DNA from: Phycisphaerae bacterium
GTDB taxonomy: Bacteria > Planctomycetota > Phycisphaerae > Phycisphaerales > SM1A02
DNA: 6,143 nucleotides
NCBI GenBank assembly: GCA_002684755.1
Contig: NYVS01000005.1
Location: forward strand, 1-6,143
Reading direction: 5' to 3'
Below, piece after piece: positions 1-5,932 of this stretch (its first letter is position 1; each line of letters begins with the position of its first letter). The notes under the pieces were generated by a model. It searched no databases and was not told the DNA's origin. It saw nothing but the letters and a program-made list of their open reading frames with translations. The position numbers were made by a program, and so were the translations under genes.

Positions 1-456
1 CAGGTGCTCGGCGTGGTTTCCGCTGATCACGCAGTTCTCGAAGTTCAACGTGGAATGCCTTGTCCACAGGCCACCGCCTCGTTCGGCGAATCCGTTGGTG
101 ATCACGAGATTCTCCACCCGAGCGGTTTCACCGATCGCGAGGATGATGGCGAGGACCTGTCCGACGCCCTGGCCGTCGAGAATCGTCGCGGGCCGGCCCT
201 TGCCATCCACGGCGCCGCGAATCTCGAAGCCCGGGCCGTACATGACGACCGGTTCGTCGACCGGATAGGTTCCGGCCGCGATCTCGATCACGTCGCCGGA
301 GGTCGCGACGGCGGCGGCTGCCGCGGGATCGGTGAAGTCGCAGGATCCGTCGAGGCAGACGGTGATGGTGTCGGCTGCCGCCGAGGCTCCGACGAGTCCG
401 GCGATCGCGGTGGTCGCGAGGAGATGGTTGCGGCGGAGACGTGTCTGCATGTTCAT
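1..456 (-). CDS. Secreted parallel beta-helix repeat protein, N-terminal 152 residues (partial, runs off the left edge)
   Basis: This frame is open from the ATG at 456 to the window edge, so only the N-terminus is seen. Residues 1-28 look like a Sec signal peptide: basic RLRRN at 6-10, a hydrophobic stretch at 12-24, and a likely cut after SAAA (28|29). The mature part begins with TITVCLDGSCDF, then a GDVIEIAAGTY segment (54-64). From about residue 80 it shows short rungs with Gly and Asn turns (ILDGQG at 92-97, VENLVITNG at 114-122, FENCVISGN at 139-147), as in right-handed beta-helix proteins of the pectate-lyase-like or polymorphic outer membrane type. Such proteins are common in Planctomycetota as surface or exported proteins; the substrate or partner is unknown. 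The ATG at 456 is chosen over the in-frame ATG at 450 because AGGGG lies 6 nt before it and a stop codon lies two codons upstream. A sorting tail would be at the unseen C-terminus. Confidence 0.8.
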   Translation of the reverse strand, partial: MNMQTRLRRNHLLATTAIAGLVGASAAADTITVCLDGSCDFTDPAAAAAVATSGDVIEIAAGTYPVDEPVVMYGPGFEIRGAVDGKGRPATILDGQGVGQVLAIILAIGETARVENLVITNGFAERGGGLWTRHSTLNFENCVISGNHAEHL

Positions 457-524
457 TGATCACCCCTGAGTCTGAAAAGTGAGAATCGTGCCCGATCGTC
501 GGACGGTGCTTCTCAGTCCGAGTG

Positions 525-533
525 AATCTAGCA
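525..533 (-). promoter_or_regulatory. Possible extended -10 promoter for the beta-helix gene
   Basis: Read on the minus strand, the bases are TGCTAGATT: a TAGATT hexamer with the TG of an extended -10 element one base upstream. It lies about 70 nt before the ATG at 456, predicting a transcript start near 518 and a leader of about 60 nt. There is no good -35 box at the normal distance, which is tolerated in extended -10 promoters. Planctomycete promoters are poorly characterised, so this is a weak call based on the general sigma-70 pattern. Confidence 0.22.
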
Positions 534-711
534 GATGTTCCGTCGAAATCAGGCCAAACAGGAACGAACGGTCCAGAGCCCGGGGTTGGTCCCGAAATAA
601 GCCCGCTCGTACTCCCTCCGTGGTACGGATCGGCGGAGAAGATCGCGGCATCCTGTCTTCAATCCCGACGGCGAAGCGGTGACCGTCGAGCGCGACCCCT
701 GGAAAGAAAGC

Positions 712-741
712 GGCCGCCGACCCTTCGCGGGGTCGGCGGCC
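712..741 (-). terminator. Rho-independent terminator of the PEP-CTERM-like gene
   Basis: GGCCGCCGACCC (712-723) and GGGTCGGCGGCC (730-741) form a perfect 12-bp GC-rich stem around a 6-base loop. On the minus strand the stem is followed by GCTTTCTTTCC, a T-rich but interrupted tract. It starts 28 nt after the TGA of the 770-1420 gene. The plus-strand exit (TTCGTTGCC) is poorer, and no plus-strand gene ends here, so the direction is minus. Confidence 0.85.
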
Positions 742-769
742 TTCGTTGCCATCATGATGAGCGGCCTGC

Positions 770-1420
770 TCAGTTCGAGCGACGACGTCGGGCGCCGAGT
801 CCCGCGATGCCGAGCAGCGCCAGAGCGCCGGGGGCGGGGATCTGGGCCATGGACACGGCGTCGACGCCGGCCCAACCCTCGGCGCCGTCGAAGGCGCCGG
901 TCACGAGTCGAATCTGGATGAGAATGGAGTCGGCCGCGTCCGGGGCGACGAGGTCGTTCATGCCGAAGAGGGCCCAGCTGTCGGTGTAGTTCCAGACCTG
1001 CAGTCCGGTCGCGCTGCCCTGCACACCGCCGCCGTTGCTCCCGTCACCGTCGAACCAGAGCACCTCGTAGAAGGCGACCGAGCCGGGACCCGGGACGCCC
1101 ACGCCGGCGAAGGAGAAGTCGTAGGTCTCTCCGCCCATGATCGAGCCGGCCGCGGTCTGCTGCTGGATCTCGGACACGGGGCCGAAGTCCGGAGCGCCGA
1201 TCACCCCGAAGTACATGAACTCACTGCCCTCATATGCGGAGGTGCCGCCGAAACCGGCGACACGATCGGTGGAGGCCGAAGCGCTTCCGCCGAAGATCTC
1301 CAGCTGGTTCCATCCATCGGCGTCTTCGCCGGTGCCGGCTTCGAAGCCACCATTCACCACGAGGTCGCCCATCGCGGGGGAGGCGATGGCCGCCGCGCAC
1401 AACATTTGCCACATCTTCAT
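770..1420 (-). CDS. PEP-CTERM-like sorted secreted protein with an N-terminal jelly-roll-like domain
   Basis: The product is a 216-residue exported protein. Residues 1-18 are a signal peptide with a probable cut after AMG (18|19). The mature protein opens with LVVNGGFEAGTGEDADGW (20-37), the usual first strand of carbohydrate-binding-like jelly-roll domains. That domain appears to close at GWAGVDAVSM (182-191). The tail has IPAPG (194-198), a hydrophobic run to about 209, and RRRR at 211-214. This tripartite layout matches PEP-CTERM signals handled by exosortase-type enzymes, with Ala in place of the canonical Glu, a pattern I associate with Phycisphaerae. The mature protein probably ends up at or outside the cell surface; the ligand is unknown. 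AAGGAG lies 8 nt before the ATG at 1420, a strong start. A terminator follows the gene, so it is probably transcribed alone. Confidence 0.85.
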   Translation of the reverse strand: MKMWQMLCAAAIASPAMGDLVVNGGFEAGTGEDADGWNQLEIFGGSASASTDRVAGFGGTSAYEGSEFMYFGVIGAPDFGPVSEIQQQTAAGSIMGGETYDFSFAGVGVPGPGSVAFYEVLWFDGDGSNGGGVQGSATGLQVWNYTDSWALFGMNDLVAPDAADSILIQIRLVTGAFDGAEGWAGVDAVSMAQIPAPGALALLGIAGLGARRRRSN

Positions 1421-1633
1421 TCTTCGAACTCCTTGGTTTGGGAACGGATGCGCTCCACCCGCGGGTGCGCCGCCAGTTCAAAGAAGACCTGAAACCCGGG
1501 CTTGAAGCAAGCGTGTGATCGTTGATTCGGAAGAATGCGGATCGAAGTCACGTGCACTCACGCGGCGGAAATTTCCCTTCGGCACGACGCGTCGTTCAGG
1601 GGCCGAATCATGGAAATCACCGTCCGCGTTTCC

Positions 1634-1663
1634 GCGATGATCAATGATGATCAGTGATGATCA
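1634..1663. repeat. Three tandem 10-bp units ending in TGATCA
   Basis: The units GCGATGATCA, ATGATGATCA and GTGATGATCA follow each other without a gap and share the last eight bases. Each contains the palindrome TGATCA (1638-1643, 1648-1653, 1658-1663) at exactly 10-bp steps, so the sites fall on about the same face of the helix. The last unit overlaps the left arm of the 1659-1693 hairpin. Confidence 0.8.
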
Positions 1664-1693
1664 GCGACGGTCTCGATTGAACCGCCGCTGATC
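1659..1693 (-). terminator. Terminator-like hairpin after the coq4-like gene
   Basis: GATCAGCGACGG (1659-1670) and CCGCCGCTGATC (1682-1693) form a 12-pair stem around an 11-base loop, beginning 11 nt after the TGA at 1705-1707. The single imperfect pair (1667/1685) is a G-U wobble in minus-strand RNA but an A-C mismatch in plus-strand RNA, which favours a role at the 3' end of the minus-strand transcript. No T-tract follows, so it is not a classical intrinsic terminator. It could protect the 3' end or assist Rho-dependent ending. Confidence 0.5.
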
Positions 1694-1704
1694 CGAACGG
1701 ACAT

Positions 1705-2781
1705 TCAGTCCTTGGTGTTCTTTCCTGCGAGCAGTCGCTCGAGGATGGACTTCTTCCGCTCGATCAGATCGGGACTGACCCGCTGGCCCACGACACCGAC
1801 CTGGCCGCACCACTGATCCTTCGACGTCGCGATGAGCGCGCCCTCGGGATCGACCCCGAAATCGCGGCGGACGTCCGCGAGCGGGCGCTCCAGATGAGGT
1901 TCGAAGTCGAAGTCGAGCTGGAGGTAGTCCACCGAGGCCCGGGCGCCGCGCTCGAAAGCGCGGAGCACGATCTCCGGCTTGAACTGGTTCTTCCACGATC
2001 GAAGGCCCTTGTCGAACTGGAGACCGACCTGGAACTGCGCGATGTATCCGATCAGCGCCTTCCCCATGTCGAGGTCCATCATGCCGCTGTCGAAGGCGAC
2101 CACGCAGGTCTCGCCGAGCGGCGACGTGGGGTAGCCGGCGAGGACGTGGTGCATGTCGTGGATGGTGAGCGAGTTGGAGAAGAAGGCGCCAGGGGTGCCC
2201 GGAAGGGGGAAGTCGTTGTCGTCGTAGTAGCGGATCAGCGTCCCGCCGAAGGTGCCGGCCGGGAGATCGCGAAAGCCCTGGTAGCGGGCGAGCACCTTGC
2301 GGTCACCGTCCACGTGGATCGCACTCTCCGCGAGTTTGATGGTGCCCTTCCACAGTGGTGCCCCGACTTCGAGCGAGAGCGGTCGGTAGAGGCAGATCGC
2401 CATGCCGGTGACCGCTTCATGGCTCAACTGATGCAGCCGCTTCGCGAACTTCCGATCGATTCCGAGCGCGTCGCCGAGCCGACCGACCGCGTCGATCCGT
2501 TCCTCCTCGTGAGCCTCCTCCACGAACGGGAGGATCCCCGCCATGTTCATCACCTCCAGGGCGAGTTCGTGATCGTCGCCGACGACCTCGCCGGCCCGGG
2601 AGATCGGAACCTCGGGGGCGTCCGGATCGAAGGTCGTCCGGAAGAGATGCGTCGCGAGCGCGTGGAACGTCTCGAGGTGGATCTCGTGAATCGGAAAGCG
2701 ACCGTCGTCGGTGGCGACCTGCTTCAGGATCGCGAGGATCGACGCGGCTTGTTCATCACGGACGTTGAGGATCTTCTTCAT
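1705..2781 (-). CDS. Coq4-like metalloprotein with an N-terminal helical (TerB-like?) domain
   Basis: The product has 358 residues, with no signal peptide or clear membrane segment. The C-terminal half (about 130-345) resembles the Coq4 family. It carries the diagnostic HDxxH-x11-E metal motif: H208, D209, H212 and E224 in IHDMHHVLAGYPTSPLGE. Further on are AFERGARASVDYLQLDF (275-291) and RPLADVRRDFGV (299-310), which resemble the Coq4 C-terminus. Coq4 acts in ubiquinone biosynthesis, with oxidative C1-decarboxylation reported for the eukaryotic enzyme; the reaction of this protein is unknown. The N-terminal 125 residues are extra. They look helical and acidic, with ATDDGRFPIHE (23-33) and a second helical part with GDALGIDRKF (103-112), recalling the TerB-type fold; this assignment is tentative. 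It is the last gene of the run, 61 bp after the DoxX gene. Its ribosome binding site is weak (GAAGCGAG, 5 nt before the ATG at 2781). The Coq4-like call is firm; the TerB-like call is about even. Confidence 0.82.
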   Translation of the reverse strand: MKKILNVRDEQAASILAILKQVATDDGRFPIHEIHLETFHALATHLFRTTFDPDAPEVPISRAGEVVGDDHELALEVMNMAGILPFVEEAHEEERIDAVGRLGDALGIDRKFAKRLHQLSHEAVTGMAICLYRPLSLEVGAPLWKGTIKLAESAIHVDGDRKVLARYQGFRDLPAGTFGGTLIRYYDDNDFPLPGTPGAFFSNSLTIHDMHHVLAGYPTSPLGETCVVAFDSGMMDLDMGKALIGYIAQFQVGLQFDKGLRSWKNQFKPEIVLRAFERGARASVDYLQLDFDFEPHLERPLADVRRDFGVDPEGALIATSKDQWCGQVGVVGQRVSPDLIERKKSILERLLAGKNTKD

Positions 2782-2842
2782 CGTGCTCGCTTCGGTGTGG
2801 TTTCGGGGAGGCGGCCTTGAACTCGCGGGTCGGATGCGAAGG

Positions 2843-3277
2843 CTATCCGGGCCTCGGAGGATTCGCTTCGCGTTTCCACGGCCTCCCGAGCAGGACGAGG
2901 ACCGCCAGCAGCACGACCTGGAAGATCCACCGCACGACGTGCCCGCGGGTCGACAGCCGGGTCCCGTCGAAGGGAAGGTCGTTCAGCCACATGTTGAGGT
3001 TGGCCAGCGACATCGCGAGCACCAGCAGGACCAGCAGCCGCGCGGACCAGCGGCGGGCGATGGGGACCATCAGGCCCAGGCCGAAGAGGATTTCGAGACC
3101 GCCGCTCGTGAAGTTCCAGAACCGCGGCCGGCCGAGATACCCGGGCACGATCGCCTCGAACGGTTCGGGGCTCCGGAAGTGCTGGATGCCGATCGCGACG
3201 AACGCCATGCCCAGCGACACCGAGAGGACCGCGATCGAGACGGCGCGGATCCGCTGGGAGCGGTTCTCGGCGACCAC
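2843..3277 (-). CDS. DoxX-family integral membrane protein
   Basis: The product is a 144-residue protein with four predicted membrane helices at about 12-31, 55-72, 79-97 and 114-131. The loop after helix 1, GIQHFRSPEPFEAIVPGYL (30-48), is the typical DoxX-family segment. SGGLEILFGLGLMVP (58-72) and LANLNMW (91-97) also match family positions. DoxX proteins are small four-helix membrane proteins; some are linked to quinol oxidases or thiol redox systems, but most, including this one, have no assigned activity. The start is a GTG at 3277, one base after the TGA of the hemolysin III-like gene (TGA-C-GTG). An in-frame stop three codons upstream rules out an earlier start. With no clear Shine-Dalgarno sequence, translation is probably coupled to the upstream gene. 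Confidence 0.85.
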   Translation of the reverse strand: MVAENRSQRIRAVSIAVLSVSLGMAFVAIGIQHFRSPEPFEAIVPGYLGRPRFWNFTSGGLEILFGLGLMVPIARRWSARLLVLLVLAMSLANLNMWLNDLPFDGTRLSTRGHVVRWIFQVVLLAVLVLLGRPWKREANPPRPG

Positions 3278-3278
3278 G

Positions 3279-3929
3279 TCAGTTCATCGACCCGAGCCGG
3301 CCGACCTCCGCGAACACCGCCGCATAGAGCCCGGCGCATCCGGTCACCACGAACACGTGCCAGATGACGTGGAAGCCGCGGCGGTGATCCTGCAGGTAGA
3401 ACGCGACGCCCGCGGTGAACGCGACGCCCGCGGCCAGCAACGAGATCAGACTGGCACTGCCGAGACGTTCGAACATCGGGACCGCGGCGACCACGCACAC
3501 CCACCCCATGAGGAGATAGATCACGGTGGAGAGGAGTTCGAAGCGACCGGTGAACCGGATCTTGAGCAGCACGCCCACCAACGCCATCGACCAGACCGCG
3601 ATCAGCAGGCCGTCGCCCCAGGGTCCACGGAGCCCGGTGAGGCAGATCGGCGTGTAGCTCCCGGCGATCAGCACGTAGATCGAGGCGTGATCCAGGATCC
3701 GCAGTCGGTGCCTGCGGTCGGGATCGCGATTCGCGTGGTACGCGGTGGAAGCGGCGAGGGCCAGCACCATCGAGAGTCCGAAGATCAGGCAGCCGACGAG
3801 CGTGGTGGTGTCGCCCCGCTCGGCGGCGAGGACCAGGAGCACCGGCATCGCGGCCAGCGCGGCGAGGCAGCCGACGCCGTGGGTGATGGCGTTCCAGATC
3901 TCCTCGCGGTTGGAGGCGGTAACGGACAC
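3279..3929 (-). CDS. Hemolysin III / PAQR-family seven-helix membrane protein
   Basis: The product has 216 residues, most of them in hydrophobic helices, close to the usual size of bacterial hemolysin III proteins. The complete metal-site pattern of the PAQR/CREST superfamily is visible: Sx3H at S61-H65 (STAYH), D80-H81 in RILDHASIYVLIAGSYTPI, and Hx3H at H187-H191 (FHVIWHVFV). The N-terminal EIWNAITHG (10-18) is also typical. In this superfamily these residues hold zinc and can support lipid amide hydrolysis, as in ceramidases and adiponectin receptors. Bacterial members are usually annotated as hemolysin III, but their substrates are mostly unknown, and I would not infer haemolysis. The start is a GTG at 3929, fixed by an in-frame TAG four codons upstream. 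GAGGTAGG just upstream serves as a loose ribosome binding site. Confidence 0.9.
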   Translation of the reverse strand: MSVTASNREEIWNAITHGVGCLAALAAMPVLLVLAAERGDTTTLVGCLIFGLSMVLALAASTAYHANRDPDRRHRLRILDHASIYVLIAGSYTPICLTGLRGPWGDGLLIAVWSMALVGVLLKIRFTGRFELLSTVIYLLMGWVCVVAAVPMFERLGSASLISLLAAGVAFTAGVAFYLQDHRRGFHVIWHVFVVTGCAGLYAAVFAEVGRLGSMN

Positions 3930-3938
3930 GCGATCAGC

Positions 3939-4058
3939 CTACCTCGGGGCGGGCCGACGGGGGCCGGGAACGCCGCCGAGCCCCCGCATCGGCATGAACG
4001 GCATGAACCGTCTGAACGGCCCGTCGATGAACACGCTCGCCGTGGCGGCGTCGATCAC
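3939..4058 (-). CDS. Possible 39-residue small protein overlapping the upstream gene by 4 bp
   Basis: A GTG at 4058 overlaps the TGA of the DUF4190-like gene as GTGA, the classic translational-coupling overlap. The frame then runs 39 codons to a TAG, leaving 9 nt before the hemolysin III-like GTG. Of the 39 third codon positions, 36 are G or C, against about 24 of 39 second positions, which is the codon bias expected of a real gene in a GC-rich genome. The predicted peptide has an unusual FRRFMPFMPMRG stretch (15-26) and a Gly/Pro/Arg-rich end. I recognise no family. It could also be a leader that delivers ribosomes to the next gene, or chance; it fills the only wide gap in this part of the run. 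Confidence 0.4.
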   Translation of the reverse strand: MIDAATASVFIDGPFRRFMPFMPMRGLGGVPGPRRPAPR

Positions 4059-4624
4059 TCGGGAGGATGTCGGAGGTCGTCTTCGGTGTCCGGGACCCGG
4101 TCGGGACCGTCGGACTTCACCACCGGTGCGGCCTTCCCGGCTGGTCCGGGATCGACCCGGTACGGCGTGCCCCAGGGGTCGACGTGATGCGGAAGACCGG
4201 GGTCCTTGACCTTGTCGATGCGGCCCGGAACCGGGAGATATCCACCGGAACCGGAATTCGCCATCTCCAGCATCGCCTTGTGGATCTGGGACATCTGGTT
4301 CGCGTTCTTCTCCACCAATGCGGCACGCTCCGCCGTCGCCAGCGACGGAAGAAGCAGACCGATGAGGAACGGAACGGTCAGGATGAACTCGGCGACGCCG
4401 ATCGCACCGAGGACGACACCGGCCTTCGCCTTCCCCGAGGGATGCCGCTTCATGGCGACGAGCGAGAGCACGAGACCGGGAATCGACAGGAGCCAGAGAC
4501 CGCAGGTGACCACGCCGAGGATCGAGCAGACGAGCCCGGTCGTGTCCATCCGCCCGCCGCCGGCGTCGGAGGCGTTCGTTCTGGAATCCCGCTCGTCCGA
4601 GGGGGTGACGTCGACGTCGGTCAT
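4055..4624 (-). CDS. DUF4190-like two-helix membrane protein with a GspG/pseudopilin-like C-terminal domain
   Basis: The product has 189 residues. Residues 1-25 are polar and presumably cytoplasmic. Two hydrophobic segments follow (about 29-57 and 69-94), separated by MKRHPSGKAKAG (58-69), as in DUF4190-type membrane proteins. After segment 2 comes LLPSLATAERAALVEKNANQ (91-110), then QIHKAML, resembling the end of a type IV pilin or pseudopilin helix. The C-terminus has DPWGTPYRVDPG (149-160) and SDGPDRVPDTEDDL (171-184), closely matching the end of GspG major pseudopilins (DPWGxPY ... SxGPDxxxxTxDD), where the acidic loop binds calcium. There is no prepilin cleavage motif (G followed by FTLIE), so it probably stays anchored by two helices with the pilin-like part outside the membrane. 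AAGGAG lies 7 nt before the ATG at 4624, a strong start. It sits 59 bp after ychF. The function is unknown; a role in secretion is not established. Confidence 0.75.
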   Translation of the reverse strand: MTDVDVTPSDERDSRTNASDAGGGRMDTTGLVCSILGVVTCGLWLLSIPGLVLSLVAMKRHPSGKAKAGVVLGAIGVAEFILTVPFLIGLLLPSLATAERAALVEKNANQMSQIHKAMLEMANSGSGGYLPVPGRIDKVKDPGLPHHVDPWGTPYRVDPGPAGKAAPVVKSDGPDRVPDTEDDLRHPPE

Positions 4625-4683
4625 CGTGGAGCTCCTTCGCGCGGTGTGACCCCTGCGGCCAAGGTGCCGGCTCGGTGGGGCAC

Positions 4684-5772
4684 TCAGACGTTGAACAGGA
4701 AGTTGACCACGTCGCCGTCCTGCATCACGTAGTCCTTGCCTTCACTGCGGAGTCTTCCGGCCTCCCGGATGGACTTCTCGTTCTTGTGCTGGACGAGGTC
4801 GTCGACCAGGTAGCACTCGGCCCGGATGAAGCCGCGTTCGAAGTCGCCGTGGATCACGCCGGCGGCCTTCGGGGCGGTGTCGCCGGTGCGGATGGTCCAG
4901 GCCCGGATCTCCTTCGGGCCGGCGGTGAAGTAGCTCTGCAGGCCGAGCAGGTCGTAGGAGCCACGTGCGACCACCGCCAGGGCGGGTTCCTCCATCCCGA
5001 GCGACTGGAGCATCTCGAGCTTGTCGTCCTCGTCGAGCTCGGCGAGTTCGCTCTCGATCTTCGCGCACACCACCACCACGCCGCCGCCGTTCTCCTCGGC
5101 GTACTTCCGGACCGCGTCGACGAGCGGACCGGAACCGTCGGCGTGATCCTCGTCGACGTTGGCGACGTAGAGGATCGGCTTCGCGGTGATGAAACCGAAC
5201 GATCGGACCGCCTTGGCCTCGTCCGGATTGAGGTCGAGCGTCCGCAGCGGCTGCTCGTCGTCGAGGCAGGCCTTGCACTTCTCGAGCACGCCCAGCCGGA
5301 ACTTCGCGTCCTTGTCGCCGGACCGCGCCTGTCGCTGGGCCTTGTCGAGCGAGCCTTCGACCTGTTCCGCATCGGCGAGCAGGAGCTCGAGCCCGATGAT
5401 CTCGATGTCGCGGACCGGGTCGATCGAACCGGACACGTGGACGATGTCGTCGTCCTCGAAGCATCGGGTGACCTGGAGCAGGGCGTCGACCTCGCGGATG
5501 TTCGCGAGGAACTTGTTCCCGAGCCCCTCGCCCTTGCTGGCGCCTTCGACCAGGCCGGCGATGTCCACGAGGCGGATCACCGCGGGGATGATCTTCTGCG
5601 TCTCGATGTGGTCGTTGATCACCCCGAGCCGCGGATCCGGGACGCTCACCACGCCGATGTTCGGCTCGATGGTGCAGAACGGATAGTTCTGGGCCTCGAT
5701 GCCCGCGGCGGTGAGGGCGTTGAAGAGGGTGCTCTTGCCGACGTTGGGCAGTCCGACGATGCCGCATTCCAT
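4684..5772 (-). CDS. ychF: Ribosome-associated P-loop ATPase YchF (Obg/OLA1 family)
   Basis: The product is a 362-residue cytosolic NTPase, almost exactly the usual family length. The P-loop is GLPNVGKST (7-15), and switch I lies near [10 protein letters not shown] (29-38). The Walker B/G3 region is [16 protein letters not shown] (70-85). The G4 position reads NVDE (205-208) rather than NKxD, the change that makes YchF/OLA1 proteins prefer ATP to GTP. A helical insert follows G3 (about 125-175). The C-terminal TGS domain starts near [12 protein letters not shown] (281-292) and ends with the invariant-looking [10 protein letters not shown] (353-362). YchF binds ribosomes and affects translation and stress responses. 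It is the first gene of the minus-strand run. AGGA lies 8 nt before the ATG at 5772. No key residue is missing. Confidence 0.98.
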   Translation of the reverse strand: MECGIVGLPNVGKSTLFNALTAAGIEAQNYPFCTIEPNIGVVSVPDPRLGVINDHIETQKIIPAVIRLVDIAGLVEGASKGEGLGNKFLANIREVDALLQVTRCFEDDDIVHVSGSIDPVRDIEIIGLELLLADAEQVEGSLDKAQRQARSGDKDAKFRLGVLEKCKACLDDEQPLRTLDLNPDEAKAVRSFGFITAKPILYVANVDEDHADGSGPLVDAVRKYAEENGGGVVVVCAKIESELAELDEDDKLEMLQSLGMEEPALAVVARGSYDLLGLQSYFTAGPKEIRAWTIRTGDTAPKAAGVIHGDFERGFIRAECYLVDDLVQHKNEKSIREAGRLRSEGKDYVMQDGDVVNFLFNV

Positions 5773-5813
5773 GGCGGGATTCCTGACGCGCTGGGGGGAT
5801 GGGGGAGAACGCT

Positions 5814-5835
5814 CGGTCCGGTCGAAACCGGGCCG
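5814..5835 (-). promoter_or_regulatory. Stable UUCG-capped hairpin in the ychF leader
   Basis: On the minus strand, CGGCCCGGT pairs with ACCGGACCG around a TTCG tetraloop: nine pairs with one G-U. It begins 41 nt before the ychF ATG and is not followed by a T-tract, so it is not a terminator for either strand. A TAGCAT hexamer (minus strand) just upstream could be a -10 box, which would put the hairpin at the very 5' end of the mRNA, where such structures slow decay. That promoter is a guess. Confidence 0.45.
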
Positions 5836-5881
5836 GGCATGCTAGTCGCTCTCCGTCGATCGCGAATCGCCCCGCGTCGGG

Positions 5882-5910
5882 TTGACCATTCGTCGATTCG
5901 CCGTGATCCT
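5882..5910 (+). promoter_or_regulatory. Possible promoter of the UPF0173-like gene
   Basis: TTGACC (5882-5887) matches five of six bases of the -35 consensus. It is followed after 17 bases by GATCCT (5905-5910), which matches only three of six bases of the -10 consensus. The position suits the plus-strand gene starting at 5991, giving a leader of about 75 nt. Confidence 0.28.
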
Positions 5911-5932
5911 GCTCCCTCCGGCGCGTGAAGAC

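Larger units (their letters stand above)
457..769. other. Intergenic region between two secreted-protein genes
   Basis: These 313 bases separate two minus-strand genes. They hold the terminator of the right-hand gene (712-741) and, to its left, the presumed promoter and leader of the beta-helix gene. Short open frames here (for example 460-651 minus, 63 residues) have no convincing ribosome binding site, no recognisable domain and an unremarkable composition, so I do not call a gene. Confidence 0.6.
1421..1704. other. Intergenic control region rich in palindromes
   Basis: These 284 bases lie between the end of the long minus-strand gene run and the PEP-CTERM-like gene. They contain the 3' hairpin (1659-1693) and the TGATCA repeats (1638-1663) described separately. 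Two 12-bp perfect palindromes are also present: ACGACGCGTCGT at 1584-1595 and CACCCGCGGGTG at 1456-1467, the latter 35 nt before the PEP-CTERM-like ATG. Smaller symmetric sites are GGAAATTTCC (1567-1576) and CACGTG (1549-1554). The promoter of the PEP-CTERM-like gene must be here if that gene has its own, but I cannot point to convincing -35/-10 boxes. No coding frame is credible. Confidence 0.55.

Noticed and set aside
460..651. A 63-codon minus-strand frame upstream of the beta-helix gene
   Set aside because: There is no good ribosome binding site and no recognisable sequence, and it would cover the likely promoter and leader of the beta-helix gene.
712..741. Reading the hairpin as a bidirectional or plus-strand terminator
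   Set aside because: The plus-strand exit lacks a clear T-tract and no plus-strand gene precedes it; the T-rich flank is on the minus strand.
1634..1663. A CRISPR array or phage attachment site
   Set aside because: The units are only 10 bp with no spacers, and no cas, integrase or tRNA gene is nearby.
1894..2820. A 308-codon plus-strand open frame opposite the coq4-like gene
   Set aside because: Its composition is dominated by Glu, Val, Arg and Leu, mirroring the antisense codons of the coq4-like gene; it has no motif or ribosome binding site.
3279..3929. Calling the hemolysin III-like protein a toxin
   Set aside because: The family name is historical. The visible residues support a zinc-site membrane protein of the PAQR/CREST type, and nothing in the context suggests virulence.
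2817..4187. A 456-codon plus-strand open frame across the doxX and hemolysin III-like genes
   Set aside because: It spans several intergenic gaps and is antisense to two recognisable membrane protein genes. Its product is a low-complexity Arg/Gly/His-rich chain with no domain.
4675..5928. A 417-codon open frame on the plus strand opposite ychF
   Set aside because: It is the antisense shadow of ychF in GC-rich DNA: strongly biased to Asp, Glu, Val, Leu and Arg, with no recognisable motifs, while the minus strand encodes an intact, unmistakable YchF.
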